Below, in pieces: positions 1 to 7,823 of a DNA stretch of 11,377 bases. The stretch spans positions 1-11,377 of the forward strand of contig LUYY01000112.1 in the NCBI GenBank assembly GCA_001603415.1. The letters run 5' to 3'. Position 1 is the first letter of the stretch. Every line of letters begins with the position of its first letter. A program made the translations under genes and the position numbers. The DNA comes from Bacteroidales bacterium Bact_07. GTDB lineage: Bacteria > Bacteroidota > Bacteroidia > Bacteroidales > Tenuifilaceae. Below the pieces are notes generated by a model that saw nothing but the letters and a program-made list of their open reading frames with translations, ran no database searches and was not told the DNA's origin.

Positions 1-1
1 G

Positions 2-2623
2 GCCAATGTGGTTTCCGTAAACGAGAAAGTATTTTCAGGCAACATTTCTGGGCAAAATGTCACATTTGACCTTACTTACAACAAACCCAATTCAGGTTCT
101 GTAGGATTTCTTGACTTCATATCTATCCAAACCCGCCATAGCTTATCGTACAACAATGCCCAACTAATTTTTCGGGATTTTCAATCGGCAGGAACAGGTA
201 AAATAACCAAATTTAGCATCAGCAATGCAAACAGTTCGGTTCAAGTTTGGGACATCACTAAAATTAACGAGGCAAAAAAAATTAACATCTCCTACTCCAA
301 TGGTACTATAACGTTCAAACAATCTACCGATACCATCAAAACCTTTATCGCTTTTGAACCCGATAAGGCATTCAGCGTTACATCGTATGCTCCGGTTGCC
401 AATCAAAATATCAGGGGTAGCGGTTTCTGTGATTACTTCATAGTAACACACCCGAGTTTTAAAAGTTACGCCGAAGAACTGGCGCAACTTCACCGGCAAA
501 GGAGCAACCTTTCGGTTGCAGTTTACACAACCGACGAAGTGTATAACGAGTTTTCAGGGGGCAACCCCGATGTTGGGGCTATTCGTAACATGATGCGATA
601 CTTCTATAAATCGGCAGTGTCCGACGAGGATAAACCCAAATACCTGCTTCTGTTTGGTGATGGTTCATTCGACAATCTTTCCGTCAAACAGGGGAATACC
701 AATTACGTGTTAACCTACCAGTCGCCAAGGTCGATAAACAGGGTTGAGTCGTTTGTATCGGACGATTTCTATGGACTGCTTAACGATAACGAAGGCGAGG
801 CAACTGGTTTCCTGGACATTGGGATAGGACGCTTACCGGTTAACTCAACCGAGCAAGCAGCCAATGTTGTTAGCAAAATACGACGCTACATGGAAAACGA
901 GGATGTTGACGACTGGCAAACCAAGCTGATTTTTATTGGTGATGACGAGGACGGTAACGTTCACATGCAGGATGCCAACACGCTTGCAAAATACATTGAA
1001 ACCAACTACCCGGCCTACAATATCCAAAAAATATTTTTTGATGCATACCAACAAGAGATTCTTTCGGGCGGACAGCGTTACCCCGATGTTACAAATGCTA
1101 TCAACTCTGCTGTTAATGAAGGAGCATTACTTGTTAACTATACCGGCCATGGTAACGAACGATGGCTCGCCCACGAAAAGGTATTGATGCTTAACGATGT
1201 CCTTTCATGGAAAAATACTAAACGCCTGCCTTTGTTTGTAACTGCAACCTGCGAGTTTAGCCGTTTCGACGATTACCACATGACCTCCACCGGGGAATGG
1301 ATACTGCTTACCCCAGGCGGGGGTGCCGTAGCATTACTTTCTACCACCCGGCTTGTTTACTCAAGTCCAAACTTCACCCTAAACTACAACTTTATACAGC
1401 AACTATTCAATACCGATGCCAATGGCAATCATCTCCGGCTTGGCGATTTGGTTAGGATAACCAAAATACTTTCCGGAACTGGTTACAACAAGCGTAACTT
1501 TACTCTCTTAGGCGACCCTGCCCTAATGTTGAAATACCCTAAATATATTGCCACAATCACACATGTGAACCAACGCCCCATTACTGAACCAACCGATACG
1601 CTTAAAGCGCTCAACAAGGTAAACCTAAAAGGCATTATAACCGACAATACCGGGGCAAAAGTTGAGGGGTTTAATGGGCTTGTTTCTGTAACCATTTACG
1701 ACAAGGAGCGCGAAATTACTACGCTGGCAAACGATGGTGGCTCTCCCATGACATTCAAAAGCCGCGAGAATATCATTTTTAAGGGTAAGGCAACTGTAAA
1801 ACAAGGCGATTTCAGTATCGATTTTACAGTACCCAAAGATATCAACTATTCCTATGGGCCTGGTAAGATTAGTATTTTTGCAACCGACGGTGTGGTTTCA
1901 GCTTTGGGTGTTCACGATTCTATATTGGTTGGGGGTATTGGTACACCTGAGAGTATCGATAGCCAAGGTCCAACTATTAACCTTTACCTGAATGATACAA
2001 AATTTACCGACGGTGGAATTTGTAACACTAACCCCCTGCTGCTGATATACCTAACCGATGAAAGCGGCATAAATACAACCGGAACAGGAATAGGCCATGA
2101 CCTTTCTGCCACCTTAACCTATCCTAATGGGCAAAATGAAAGCATCAACCTAAATAATTACTACAAAGCAAACACCGATGACTATACCCGTGGGAAAGCG
2201 GCATACCAGCTCACCGCTTTAACTCCGGGAACATACACCGTTGTAGTTAAGGCTTGGGATACCTTTAATAATAGCAACACCGGTTCAATAACCTTCAAGG
2301 TAGTTGACCAAAATAGATTTGTGCTGGAGAACTTCTACTGTACTCCAAATCCTATAACCGATTATACCCATTTTTACTTTGAGACTAACAATAGCGGGAC
2401 AACCCTTGATATCAAAATTGATATTTTTAATATAAACGGAACACAGGTTGCCCAGCTGGTAAAAAAAGGCATTTATACCGAAGGGTATAGGATTGGCCCA
2501 TTTGAGTGGAACGGCCGTAACCATAATGGAGCCAAACTTGCAAAGGGAATTTACTTTGCCCGCATAGCAGTTTCATCGGGTCAAGGCGAGCAATTAGCCA
2601 CAACAAAATTTATTGTTCTTTAA
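2..2623 (+). CDS. porU: Type IX secretion system sortase PorU, 5' end missing
   Basis: The frame is open at the left edge, so 873 residues of the C-terminal part are present; PorU proteins usually exceed 1,100 residues. PorU is the cell-surface peptidase of the gingipain (C25) family that removes the C-terminal sorting domain of T9SS cargo and attaches the cargo to the surface. The C25 domain runs from about nt 425 to 1540. The catalytic pair is visible: His in a YTGHG motif (codon 1148-1150) and Cys in TATCEF (codon 1250-1252), 34 residues apart as in gingipains. After Ig-like beta domains, the last 95 residues or so form a T9SS type A sorting domain (CTPNPITD, then NGTQV, WNGRN and a KGIYFARI-type ending), which PorU itself is known to carry. 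porV follows 133 bp downstream, the common Bacteroidota arrangement. The enzyme looks active. Confidence in the family is high. Confidence 0.93.
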   Translation, partial: ANVVSVNEKVFSGNISGQNVTFDLTYNKPNSGSVGFLDFISIQTRHSLSYNNAQLIFRDFQSAGTGKITKFSISNANSSVQVWDITKINEAKKINISYSNGTITFKQSTDTIKTFIAFEPDKAFSVTSYAPVANQNIRGSGFCDYFIVTHPSFKSYAEELAQLHRQRSNLSVAVYTTDEVYNEFSGGNPDVGAIRNMMRYFYKSAVSDEDKPKYLLLFGDGSFDNLSVKQGNTNYVLTYQSPRSINRVESFVSDDFYGLLNDNEGEATGFLDIGIGRLPVNSTEQAANVVSKIRRYMENEDVDDWQTKLIFIGDDEDGNVHMQDANTLAKYIETNYPAYNIQKIFFDAYQQEILSGGQRYPDVTNAINSAVNEGALLVNYTGHGNERWLAHEKVLMLNDVLSWKNTKRLPLFVTATCEFSRFDDYHMTSTGEWILLTPGGGAVALLSTTRLVYSSPNFTLNYNFIQQLFNTDANGNHLRLGDLVRITKILSGTGYNKRNFTLLGDPALMLKYPKYIATITHVNQRPITEPTDTLKALNKVNLKGIITDNTGAKVEGFNGLVSVTIYDKEREITTLANDGGSPMTFKSRENIIFKGKATVKQGDFSIDFTVPKDINYSYGPGKISIFATDGVVSALGVHDSILVGGIGTPESIDSQGPTINLYLNDTKFTDGGICNTNPLLLIYLTDESGINTTGTGIGHDLSATLTYPNGQNESINLNNYYKANTDDYTRGKAAYQLTALTPGTYTVVVKAWDTFNNSNTGSITFKVVDQNRFVLENFYCTPNPITDYTHFYFETNNSGTTLDIKIDIFNINGTQVAQLVKKGIYTEGYRIGPFEWNGRNHNGAKLAKGIYFARIAVSSGQGEQLATTKFIVL

Positions 2624-2707
2624 AACCTTGCTTTATATCGATATAGTAATCTAATTCATTCTTTGGACATGATAACAAACAATAATAAGGCATTTTCGTC
2701 GTTAGTG

Positions 2708-2734
2708 TTTGTTACGGTATAAATGTTATTTTTG
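2708..2734 (+). promoter_or_regulatory. Bacteroidota-type promoter of porV
   Basis: TATTTTTG at 2727-2734 is an exact match to the Bacteroidota -7 consensus TAnnTTTG. A TTTG at 2708-2711 could serve as the -33 box, although the 15-bp gap is shorter than usual. A transcript would begin near 2740, about 16 nt before the ATG at 2757. This argues against a start at the in-frame TTG at 2709, which would lie upstream of the transcript start. The assignment comes from consensus only. Confidence 0.55.
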
Positions 2735-2756
2735 CAAACTCATAAAAGTTAAGTTG

Positions 2757-3950
2757 ATGATTAAGAAAGTTTTTGGAATTGCAACAATTCTTCTTTTAGG
2801 ATGCCAGCCCTTGCTTAAGGCTCAGTTCGATAGTACAATATCGCTTTCGGGCGGATTAAATGCATTGCGTATTGCCGTCCCTTTTCTGACCATTGCTCCC
2901 GATTCAAGGAGTTCCGCATTAGGTGATGCAGGAGTGGCATCGGTACCCGATGTTAACTCACAGCACTGGAATCCTGCAAAGTTCCCATTTATTGAAGGGA
3001 AAAAGTGGGGTATGGGTTTTTCGTACACCCCTTGGCTTAGGAATCTGGTTAACGATATCAATCTTACCCATCTTACCGGTTTCTATCAGGTAGATAAGAT
3101 GCAGGCCATTAGCGGTTCGTTGCTTTACTTCTCAATGGGTGAAATAACCTTCAGGGACAATAACAACAATTACATACAGGCTTTTAATCCCAATGAGTTT
3201 GCGCTTGACTTTGCATACTCCCGCAAGTTTTCCGACCATATTGCCGGAGCCATGGCTTTCCGATACATTCGTTCCGATTTAACCGGCAATTTTACAACCA
3301 CCGGTACCGGAACAGGCAAAGCAGGAACATCGTTTGCTGCCGATTTAGCAGTTTATTACCAAAACAACATTAACGTTGCCGGGAAAAACGGTGAAATGGC
3401 AATTGGCGCCAATATCTCAAATATTGGAACAAAACTGTCGTATAACGAGGATCCTCAAAAGGAGTTCATTCCCATTAATCTGAGAGTAGGTGGAAGGGTA
3501 TCGTTTAATATTGACCAATACAACGGGTTCTCATACCTACTGGACTTAAACAAGCTGCTTGTTCCTACCCCACCTATTTACAATAATCAAAACCAAATTG
3601 TAAGCGGGATGGATCCCAACGTTCCGGTTGTACAGGGAATGATTCAGTCGTTTTACGATGCTCCGGGTGGTTTTAAGGAGGAGATGCAGGAAATATACAT
3701 TGCAACCGGTGTTGAGTACTGGTATGCACGTCAGTTTGCCATCAGGGCAGGATATTTCCACGAAAGCCAAAACAAAGGAAACCGCAAGTATATCACCCTT
3801 GGTGCGGGTTTGCGTTACAATGTTTTCAATATCGATTTCTCGTACCTGATTCCCACTGGTGGATTCAATAGCCCAATGGCTAACACCCTGCGTTTTTCTA
3901 TCTCCTTTGAGTTTGAACCAGCCAAAACAAGAACTAATAGAGAAAAGTAA
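2757..3950 (+). CDS. porV: Type IX secretion system outer-membrane protein PorV (LptO)
   Basis: The product has 397 residues from the ATG at 2757. This start puts a clean signal peptide at the N-terminus (MIKK, hydrophobic stretch, likely cut after LLKA at residue 22). A longer reading from TTG 2709 would add 16 residues and begin upstream of the promoter's -7 box. The conserved PorV block lies at residues 43-76, with FLTIAPDSR, ALGDAGVA and DVNSQHWNPAKF. The rest alternates in the manner of an outer-membrane beta barrel of the FadL-like class and ends in aromatic-rich strands. PorV is a shuttle and attachment partner of PorU in the T9SS: it collects cargo from the translocon and delivers it to the sortase complex. 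Its TAA stop overlaps the ATG of ispF by one base, so translation of the two is probably coupled. Confidence 0.93.
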   Translation: MIKKVFGIATILLLGCQPLLKAQFDSTISLSGGLNALRIAVPFLTIAPDSRSSALGDAGVASVPDVNSQHWNPAKFPFIEGKKWGMGFSYTPWLRNLVNDINLTHLTGFYQVDKMQAISGSLLYFSMGEITFRDNNNNYIQAFNPNEFALDFAYSRKFSDHIAGAMAFRYIRSDLTGNFTTTGTGTGKAGTSFAADLAVYYQNNINVAGKNGEMAIGANISNIGTKLSYNEDPQKEFIPINLRVGGRVSFNIDQYNGFSYLLDLNKLLVPTPPIYNNQNQIVSGMDPNVPVVQGMIQSFYDAPGGFKEEMQEIYIATGVEYWYARQFAIRAGYFHESQNKGNRKYITLGAGLRYNVFNIDFSYLIPTGGFNSPMANTLRFSISFEFEPAKTRTNREK

Positions 3951-4429
3951 TGGATTTCAGGATTGGTTTTGGCTACGATGTTCACCAGCTACAGGAGGGA
4001 TTACCCTTTTGGCTGGGGGGAATTCAGCTTGAACATACCAAAGGCTCTTTAGGCCACTCCGACGGCGATGCCCTAATCCATGCCATTTGTGATGCCATGC
4101 TGGGTGCTGCCAATTTGGGTGATATTGGTCTCCATTTCCCCGATACCGACCCATCGCTGAAAGGAATCGATAGCAAAATATTACTCCGAAAAACAATGGA
4201 TATTGTTGCTAGTAAAGGCTATTCCATTGGCAATATCGATTCAACCATTTGTCTCCAACGCCCTAAGGTAAAAAGTTACATCCCTCATATGCAAGCGGTG
4301 CTTGCTAAAACTTTAGGCATCGATCCTCAGCAAATATCTATAAAAGCAACTACTACCGAAAAACTTGGTTTTGTAGGACGCGAGGAAGGTGTCTCGGCAT
4401 ACGCAGTAGTTCTTCTAAAAAAGGATTAA
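3950..4429 (+). CDS. ispF: 2-C-methyl-D-erythritol 2,4-cyclodiphosphate synthase
   Basis: At 159 residues this is the normal IspF length. IspF converts 4-diphosphocytidyl-2-C-methylerythritol 2-phosphate to the cyclic diphosphate with release of CMP, in the MEP route to isoprenoids; it is a cytosolic homotrimer. The metal ligands are all present: Asp10 and His12 in GYDVHQL, and His44 in the segment GHSDGD-ALIHA. The GDIGLHFPDTD block (residues ~57-67) and the KATTTEKLGFVGR block near the C-terminus (residues ~130-142) are also intact. The ATG at 3950 shares one base with the stop codon of porV, and the CoA-binding protein gene follows after 8 bp. Nothing is missing or unusual in the protein itself. 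Confidence 0.98.
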   Translation: MDFRIGFGYDVHQLQEGLPFWLGGIQLEHTKGSLGHSDGDALIHAICDAMLGAANLGDIGLHFPDTDPSLKGIDSKILLRKTMDIVASKGYSIGNIDSTICLQRPKVKSYIPHMQAVLAKTLGIDPQQISIKATTTEKLGFVGREEGVSAYAVVLLKKD

Positions 4430-4437
4430 CCATAAAT

Positions 4438-4827
4438 ATGACTACCGACAACGAACTACTTCCCAAAACCTTAGTTTTAGGCGCAAGTCAAAAACCTGAG
4501 CGCTACTCATACTTGGCAATACGTAGTCTCCGCAAACACGGCATTGAGGTAGTAGCCATAGGTGCTCGAAAAGGAATGGTTGATGATGTGGAAATTCAAA
4601 CAGAACTTCAGAATATCCCTGATATTCACACCGTAACACTATACCTTAGCGCACGTAATCAAGCCCCATACTACAACTATATCATCAGCCTAAAACCCAA
4701 ACGCTTAATTTTTAACCCGGGAACTGAAAATCCTGAGTTGGAAAAGCTTGCCCGTGAAAACGGAATTGATGTGGTTGAAGGTTGTACTCTTGTAATGTTA
4801 AGTAACGGTACTTACTACGAATGGTAA
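4438..4827 (+). CDS. Small CoA-binding (YccU-like) Rossmann protein
   Basis: The product has 129 residues and consists of one CoA-binding domain, the stand-alone form related to the nucleotide-binding half of succinyl-CoA synthetase alpha. It has a glycine-containing first loop (LVLGASQKPERYSY, residues ~12-25), the second strand VVAIGARKG, the family block NPGTENPEL and a terminal GCTLVML. Such proteins bind CoA or acyl-CoA in vitro; their cellular role is not settled, so I give no symbol. It follows ispF by 8 bp, and its last 7 bp overlap the start of the next gene (ATGGTAA junction), which points to one mRNA and translational coupling. Some Bacteroidota annotations call this simply a CoA-binding protein. 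The family call is firm; the function is unknown. Confidence 0.88.
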   Translation: MTTDNELLPKTLVLGASQKPERYSYLAIRSLRKHGIEVVAIGARKGMVDDVEIQTELQNIPDIHTVTLYLSARNQAPYYNYIISLKPKRLIFNPGTENPELEKLARENGIDVVEGCTLVMLSNGTYYEW

Positions 4828-5150
4828 AGATTATACTGAACGAAACTGACCTTGGCAAGGCTCTTAGCGAACCTGCTACTGCAATCTATTTTAACTCACA
4901 GGCATGTGGGGTTTGCCATGTTATGCTGCCGCAACTTGAACAAATTATTGGTGGTGAGTTCCCTAAAATGAATATTTATGTGGTAAATGCCAACGATTCG
5001 CCCGAAATATGTGGAAAATTTTCGGTTTTTACCTTTCCCACTGTACTTATATTCTTTGAGGGCAAGGAATCGCTGCGTATGGCGCGAAACATTAATTTGG
5101 CAACGTTCAGGCAAACTGTTAGCCGCCCCTACTCCATTCTATTCGATTAA
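4821..5150 (+). CDS. Thioredoxin-fold protein with CGVC motif
   Basis: A 109-residue, single-domain thioredoxin-like protein with no signal peptide, so probably cytosolic. The redox motif is Cys29-Gly-Val-Cys32, preceded by QA where classical thioredoxins have Trp. The cis-proline is in FTFPTVLIF (Pro73). A third Cys (64) is present. The sequence is otherwise divergent (no WCGPC), so it may be a specialised disulfide reductase and not the housekeeping TrxA. It starts inside the CoA-binding protein gene and is the last gene of the + strand block. Its TAA overlaps the stop codon of the convergent lipoprotein gene at the TTAA of 5147-5150, and no terminator hairpin separates them. Confidence 0.86.
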   Translation: MVKIILNETDLGKALSEPATAIYFNSQACGVCHVMLPQLEQIIGGEFPKMNIYVVNANDSPEICGKFSVFTFPTVLIFFEGKESLRMARNINLATFRQTVSRPYSILFD

Positions 5151-5551
5151 GGCCGATCGAATACTGCACTCACAAAGGGGTCGTTTACCTGACCCGAAAC
5201 ACTATACTCCCACTCCATGGTCTGAGTGGCTTTATGCCATACTCCCCTGCCGCTTATATTGTATATATCGCTATTGGTGCTTAGCACCGAAAAAACGGTA
5301 TCCTTAATCTGAACATAGGTTCCCACGTCTAGCCCAAGGTTGTAGAGGTTATAAATCACGTAGGATGAACTATCGAGTTGAAAGTACCGGTCAATGCTTA
5401 CGTTATACGACCTGAATTGGGTTCCTTGGTAATTCTCACGGCACCGCCAAACGCCGGTAATACCCTCCCCTTTTTCGTACTTGTCGCACGATGCTCCCAT
5501 AAGCAATACCACTATTACCATGAGCGCAAATTTTACGGCTATTCTTTTCAT
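5147..5551 (-). CDS. Small putative lipoprotein, beta-rich, unknown function
   Basis: The product has 134 residues and I do not recognise it. The N-terminus is a lipoprotein-like signal: MKRIAVK, a hydrophobic run and Cys22 in LLMGASC, with Gly instead of the usual Leu at -3, so the lipobox is not perfect. Mature residues begin DKYEKGEGITGVWRCRENYQG and continue with alternating aromatic and polar strands (NVSIDRYFQL, YVIYNLYNLG, VFSVLSTN, MEWEYSVSG). This resembles the small lipocalin-like barrels common among Bacteroidota lipoproteins, which is inference only. It lies 34 nt after hutU on the same strand and may be carried on hutU mRNA. The upstream stretch is AT-rich without a Shine-Dalgarno sequence, as expected in this phylum. 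Confidence 0.72.
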   Translation of the reverse strand: MKRIAVKFALMVIVVLLMGASCDKYEKGEGITGVWRCRENYQGTQFRSYNVSIDRYFQLDSSSYVIYNLYNLGLDVGTYVQIKDTVFSVLSTNSDIYNISGRGVWHKATQTMEWEYSVSGQVNDPFVSAVFDRP

Positions 5552-5576
5552 CTATTTATTAATTTTTATAAGGAGA

Positions 5577-5596
5577 TGAAGGGCATTAACCCTTCA
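5577..5596 (-). terminator. Hairpin across the hutU stop codon (weak terminator or processing site)
   Basis: TGAAGGG at 5577-5583 pairs with CCCTTCA at 5590-5596 (7 bp, 6-nt loop), and the hutU stop codon lies in the loop. On the - strand it is followed by TCTCCTTATAAAAATT, which is not a clean T run. It could weaken read-through into the lipoprotein gene, but it may also be chance. Confidence 0.3.
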
Positions 5597-7601
5597 CCAC
5601 CTTATCTATCAAGTTATCGTCGGCAATGTTCGGTAGGGTAACCTTTAACAGAGAGGTACGCTCCATCTCACGTTTAATGGCAAACATGGCCCCGCTATTT
5701 CGGGCCCAGCTACGGCGGGCAATACCGTTGTTAACATCCCAGTGCAACATCATTTTCAGGCGACGGTTGGCAGCATCGGAGCCATCGAGGGTAAGGCCAA
5801 AGCCACCATTGATAACCTCACCCCAGCCTACTCCGCCCCCGTTATGGATCGATACCCATGTGGCACCCCTGAAGGCATCTCCAATCACATTCTGGATTGC
5901 CATGTCGGCTGTAAAGCGAGAGCCATCGTAGATATTGGATGTTTCGCGGTAAGGCGAGTCGGTTCCCGAAACATCGTGATGGTCGCGACCCAACACCACG
6001 GGTGCTGAAATTCTGCCCTCACGAATGGCCTTGTTAAAAGCCTCGGCAATCCTGATACGCCCTTCGGCATCGGCATAAAGAATACGGGCCTGCGAACCAA
6101 CCACCAGGTTATTCTTACCAGCCTCACGAATCCAGTGTATATTGTCCTGTAACTGCCCCATTATTTCGGCAGGAGCAGTCTTTGCTATCTCCTCAAGCAC
6201 TTCAAGGGCAATGGCATCGGTTGTAGCCAAATCCTTAGGATCGGATGAGGTGCACACCCAACGGAATGGGCCAAATCCGTAGTCGAAGAACATTGGCCCC
6301 ATGATATCCTGAACATACGAGGGGTAGCGGAAATCGCCATTGGGTTTTAGTATATCGGCGCCAGCACGGCTACTCTCAAGCAGGAATGCGTTACCGTAAT
6401 CGAAAAAGTACATGCCACGAGCAGTCATGGCATTTATTGCCTTTACATGCCGCCGTAAGCTCTCGTAAACCTTTTCCTTAAAAAGGTCTGGTTGCTCAGC
6501 CATCATCCTGTTCGACTCATCAAAACTGAGGCCAACAGGATAGTAACCACCGGCAAAGGGGTTGTGAAGGGAGGTTTGGTCGCTCCCCAAATCAACGTGG
6601 ATGTTTTCGGTAACCAACCGTTCCCAAAGGTCAACAATATTCCCTTGGAAGGCCAGCGATACCGCTTCCTTATTGGCCGAAGCCTGACGTATTCGGGGGA
6701 TAAGCTCATCGAGGCTGGTGTAAACCTCATCAACCCACTTCTGCCCATGACGCACCTCAACGGCCTTGGGATTAATCTCTGCAATCACGCCAACCATTCC
6801 GGCAACCACGGCAGCCTTTGGCTGAGCGCCCGACATACCTCCAAGTCCCGACGATACAAACACCTTTCCACGGAGATCCTTTTCACCGGGCTTTATCTGC
6901 TTACGGCCAGCATTCATAACCGTAATGGTTGTGCCGTGCACTATGCCCTGGGGGCCAATGTACATGAACGAGCCTGCTGTCATTTGCCCGTACTGGGTTA
7001 CACCCAAAGCATTGTAGCGCTCCCAGTCGTCCTTGCTGGAGTAGTTGGGAATCATCATTCCATTGGTAACCACCACGCGAGGTGCATCGGGGTGCGATGG
7101 GAAAAGCCCCATGGGGTGGCCAGAGTAAAGCACAAGGGTTTGCTCATCGGTCATTTCGGCCAGGTACTTCATGGTTAGGCGATACTGCGCCCAGTTCTGG
7201 AACACAGCCCCATTCCCCCCGTAAGTAATAAGCTCATGAGGATGCTGGGCAACTGCATAATCGAGGTTATTGCTTAGCATTAGCATGATTGATGCGGCCT
7301 GAACCGACTTGTGAGGGAAATCGTGGATGGAACGGGCATAAATCTTATAGTCGGGGCGGAAACGGTACATGTAAATGCGGCCGTACTCCTCCAGCTCACG
7401 GTAAAACTCCTCGGCCAGAACAGCGTGATGCTTTGCCGGGAAATACCTAAGGGCATTCTTAACCGCTAACTTTTTCTCCTCGAGGGTTAGAATTTTTTTA
7501 CGTTTTGGCGCATGGTTTACGGTAGGATCCCATGGTTTGGGTGCGGGCAACTCATCGGGTATGCCCTGCAGTATATCCTTACGGAACTCTTCAAGTGTCA
7601 T
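5586..7601 (-). CDS. hutU: Urocanate hydratase (urocanase), long form
   Basis: The product has 671 residues from the ATG at 7601. The in-frame reading could be extended to 7628, but that reaches into the -7 box, so the shorter start is preferred. The enzyme hydrates urocanate to 4-imidazolone-5-propanoate using tightly bound NAD+, the second step of histidine breakdown. Visible blocks: ELITYGGNGAVFQNWAQ, LYSGHPMGLFPS, GQMTAGSFMYIGPQG, the glycine-rich nucleotide site GLGGMSGAQPKAAVVAG (residues ~248-265), YGFGPFRWVCTS (~440-452), DHHDVSGTDSPYRETSNIYDG and HNGGGVGWGEVINGG near the end. Length and wording resemble the vertebrate enzyme UROC1 more than the ~555-residue Pseudomonas and Bacillus form. 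No other hut gene is in view, so the pathway genes are scattered or outside the window. The product is expected to be cytosolic and is complete. Confidence 0.97.
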   Translation of the reverse strand: MTLEEFRKDILQGIPDELPAPKPWDPTVNHAPKRKKILTLEEKKLAVKNALRYFPAKHHAVLAEEFYRELEEYGRIYMYRFRPDYKIYARSIHDFPHKSVQAASIMLMLSNNLDYAVAQHPHELITYGGNGAVFQNWAQYRLTMKYLAEMTDEQTLVLYSGHPMGLFPSHPDAPRVVVTNGMMIPNYSSKDDWERYNALGVTQYGQMTAGSFMYIGPQGIVHGTTITVMNAGRKQIKPGEKDLRGKVFVSSGLGGMSGAQPKAAVVAGMVGVIAEINPKAVEVRHGQKWVDEVYTSLDELIPRIRQASANKEAVSLAFQGNIVDLWERLVTENIHVDLGSDQTSLHNPFAGGYYPVGLSFDESNRMMAEQPDLFKEKVYESLRRHVKAINAMTARGMYFFDYGNAFLLESSRAGADILKPNGDFRYPSYVQDIMGPMFFDYGFGPFRWVCTSSDPKDLATTDAIALEVLEEIAKTAPAEIMGQLQDNIHWIREAGKNNLVVGSQARILYADAEGRIRIAEAFNKAIREGRISAPVVLGRDHHDVSGTDSPYRETSNIYDGSRFTADMAIQNVIGDAFRGATWVSIHNGGGVGWGEVINGGFGLTLDGSDAANRRLKMMLHWDVNNGIARRSWARNSGAMFAIKREMERTSLLKVTLPNIADDNLIDKVVKG

Positions 7602-7625
7602 AGTTAAAAATTTTACTCTTAACCG

Positions 7626-7633
7626 CAAAGGTA
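7626..7633 (-). promoter_or_regulatory. -7 box of the hutU promoter
   Basis: Read on the - strand this is TACCTTTG, an exact TAnnTTTG. It lies 24 bp before the ATG at 7601, giving a short leader of roughly 18 nt. No convincing TTG -33 box is seen at the expected distance. It decides the hutU start codon against the upstream in-frame alternative. Confidence 0.55.
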
Positions 7634-7688
7634 GTAATTTTAAAACGATTTCGGGAGAGAGGGGTGGGAAAGATTATTAAGCTGTAAA

Positions 7689-7778
7689 AGGAGTTAGAAG
7701 AAGTTAGAGGAAGTTAAAAGAATGGGGTGGAATGAATCGGAATGAAACGGAATTAAATGGAATAAGACGGAACCAGTT
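7689..7778. repeat. Degenerate 10-bp tandem repeat, about nine units, purine-rich
   Basis: The stretch can be cut into nine consecutive 10-bp blocks. The first three (7689-7718) are of the type GGAAGTTAGA. From 7729 the blocks are GGAATGAATC, GGAATGAAAC, GGAATTAAAT and GGAATAAGAC, and 7769-7778 begins GGAAC. Nearly all blocks begin RGAA, so almost every purine is on the + strand. The array lies in the hutU/pentapeptide gene spacer and ends 45 bp before the ATG at 7824. No promoter motif of the TAnnTTTG type is seen between it and that gene. Confidence 0.7.
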
Positions 7779-7823
7779 GTATAGGGGGGAACTACTCAAA
7801 ATCAGGCAGAGAAAACATCTAAA

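Noticed and set aside
2634..2645. 12-bp palindrome TATATCGATATA after porU
   Set aside because: Too AT-rich and short to call a terminator or operator.
2709..2756. TTG start adding 16 residues to PorV
   Set aside because: It lies upstream of the -7 box at 2727-2734 and would bury the signal peptide; ATG 2757 fits better.
6492..7178. 228-residue + strand open frame inside hutU
   Set aside because: Shadow on the opposite strand of a strongly conserved enzyme with unambiguous motifs; the peptide resembles no family.
7602..7628. Nine-residue N-terminal extension of HutU
   Set aside because: It would begin inside the TACCTTTG -7 box; the family-like N-terminus starts at MTLEEF.
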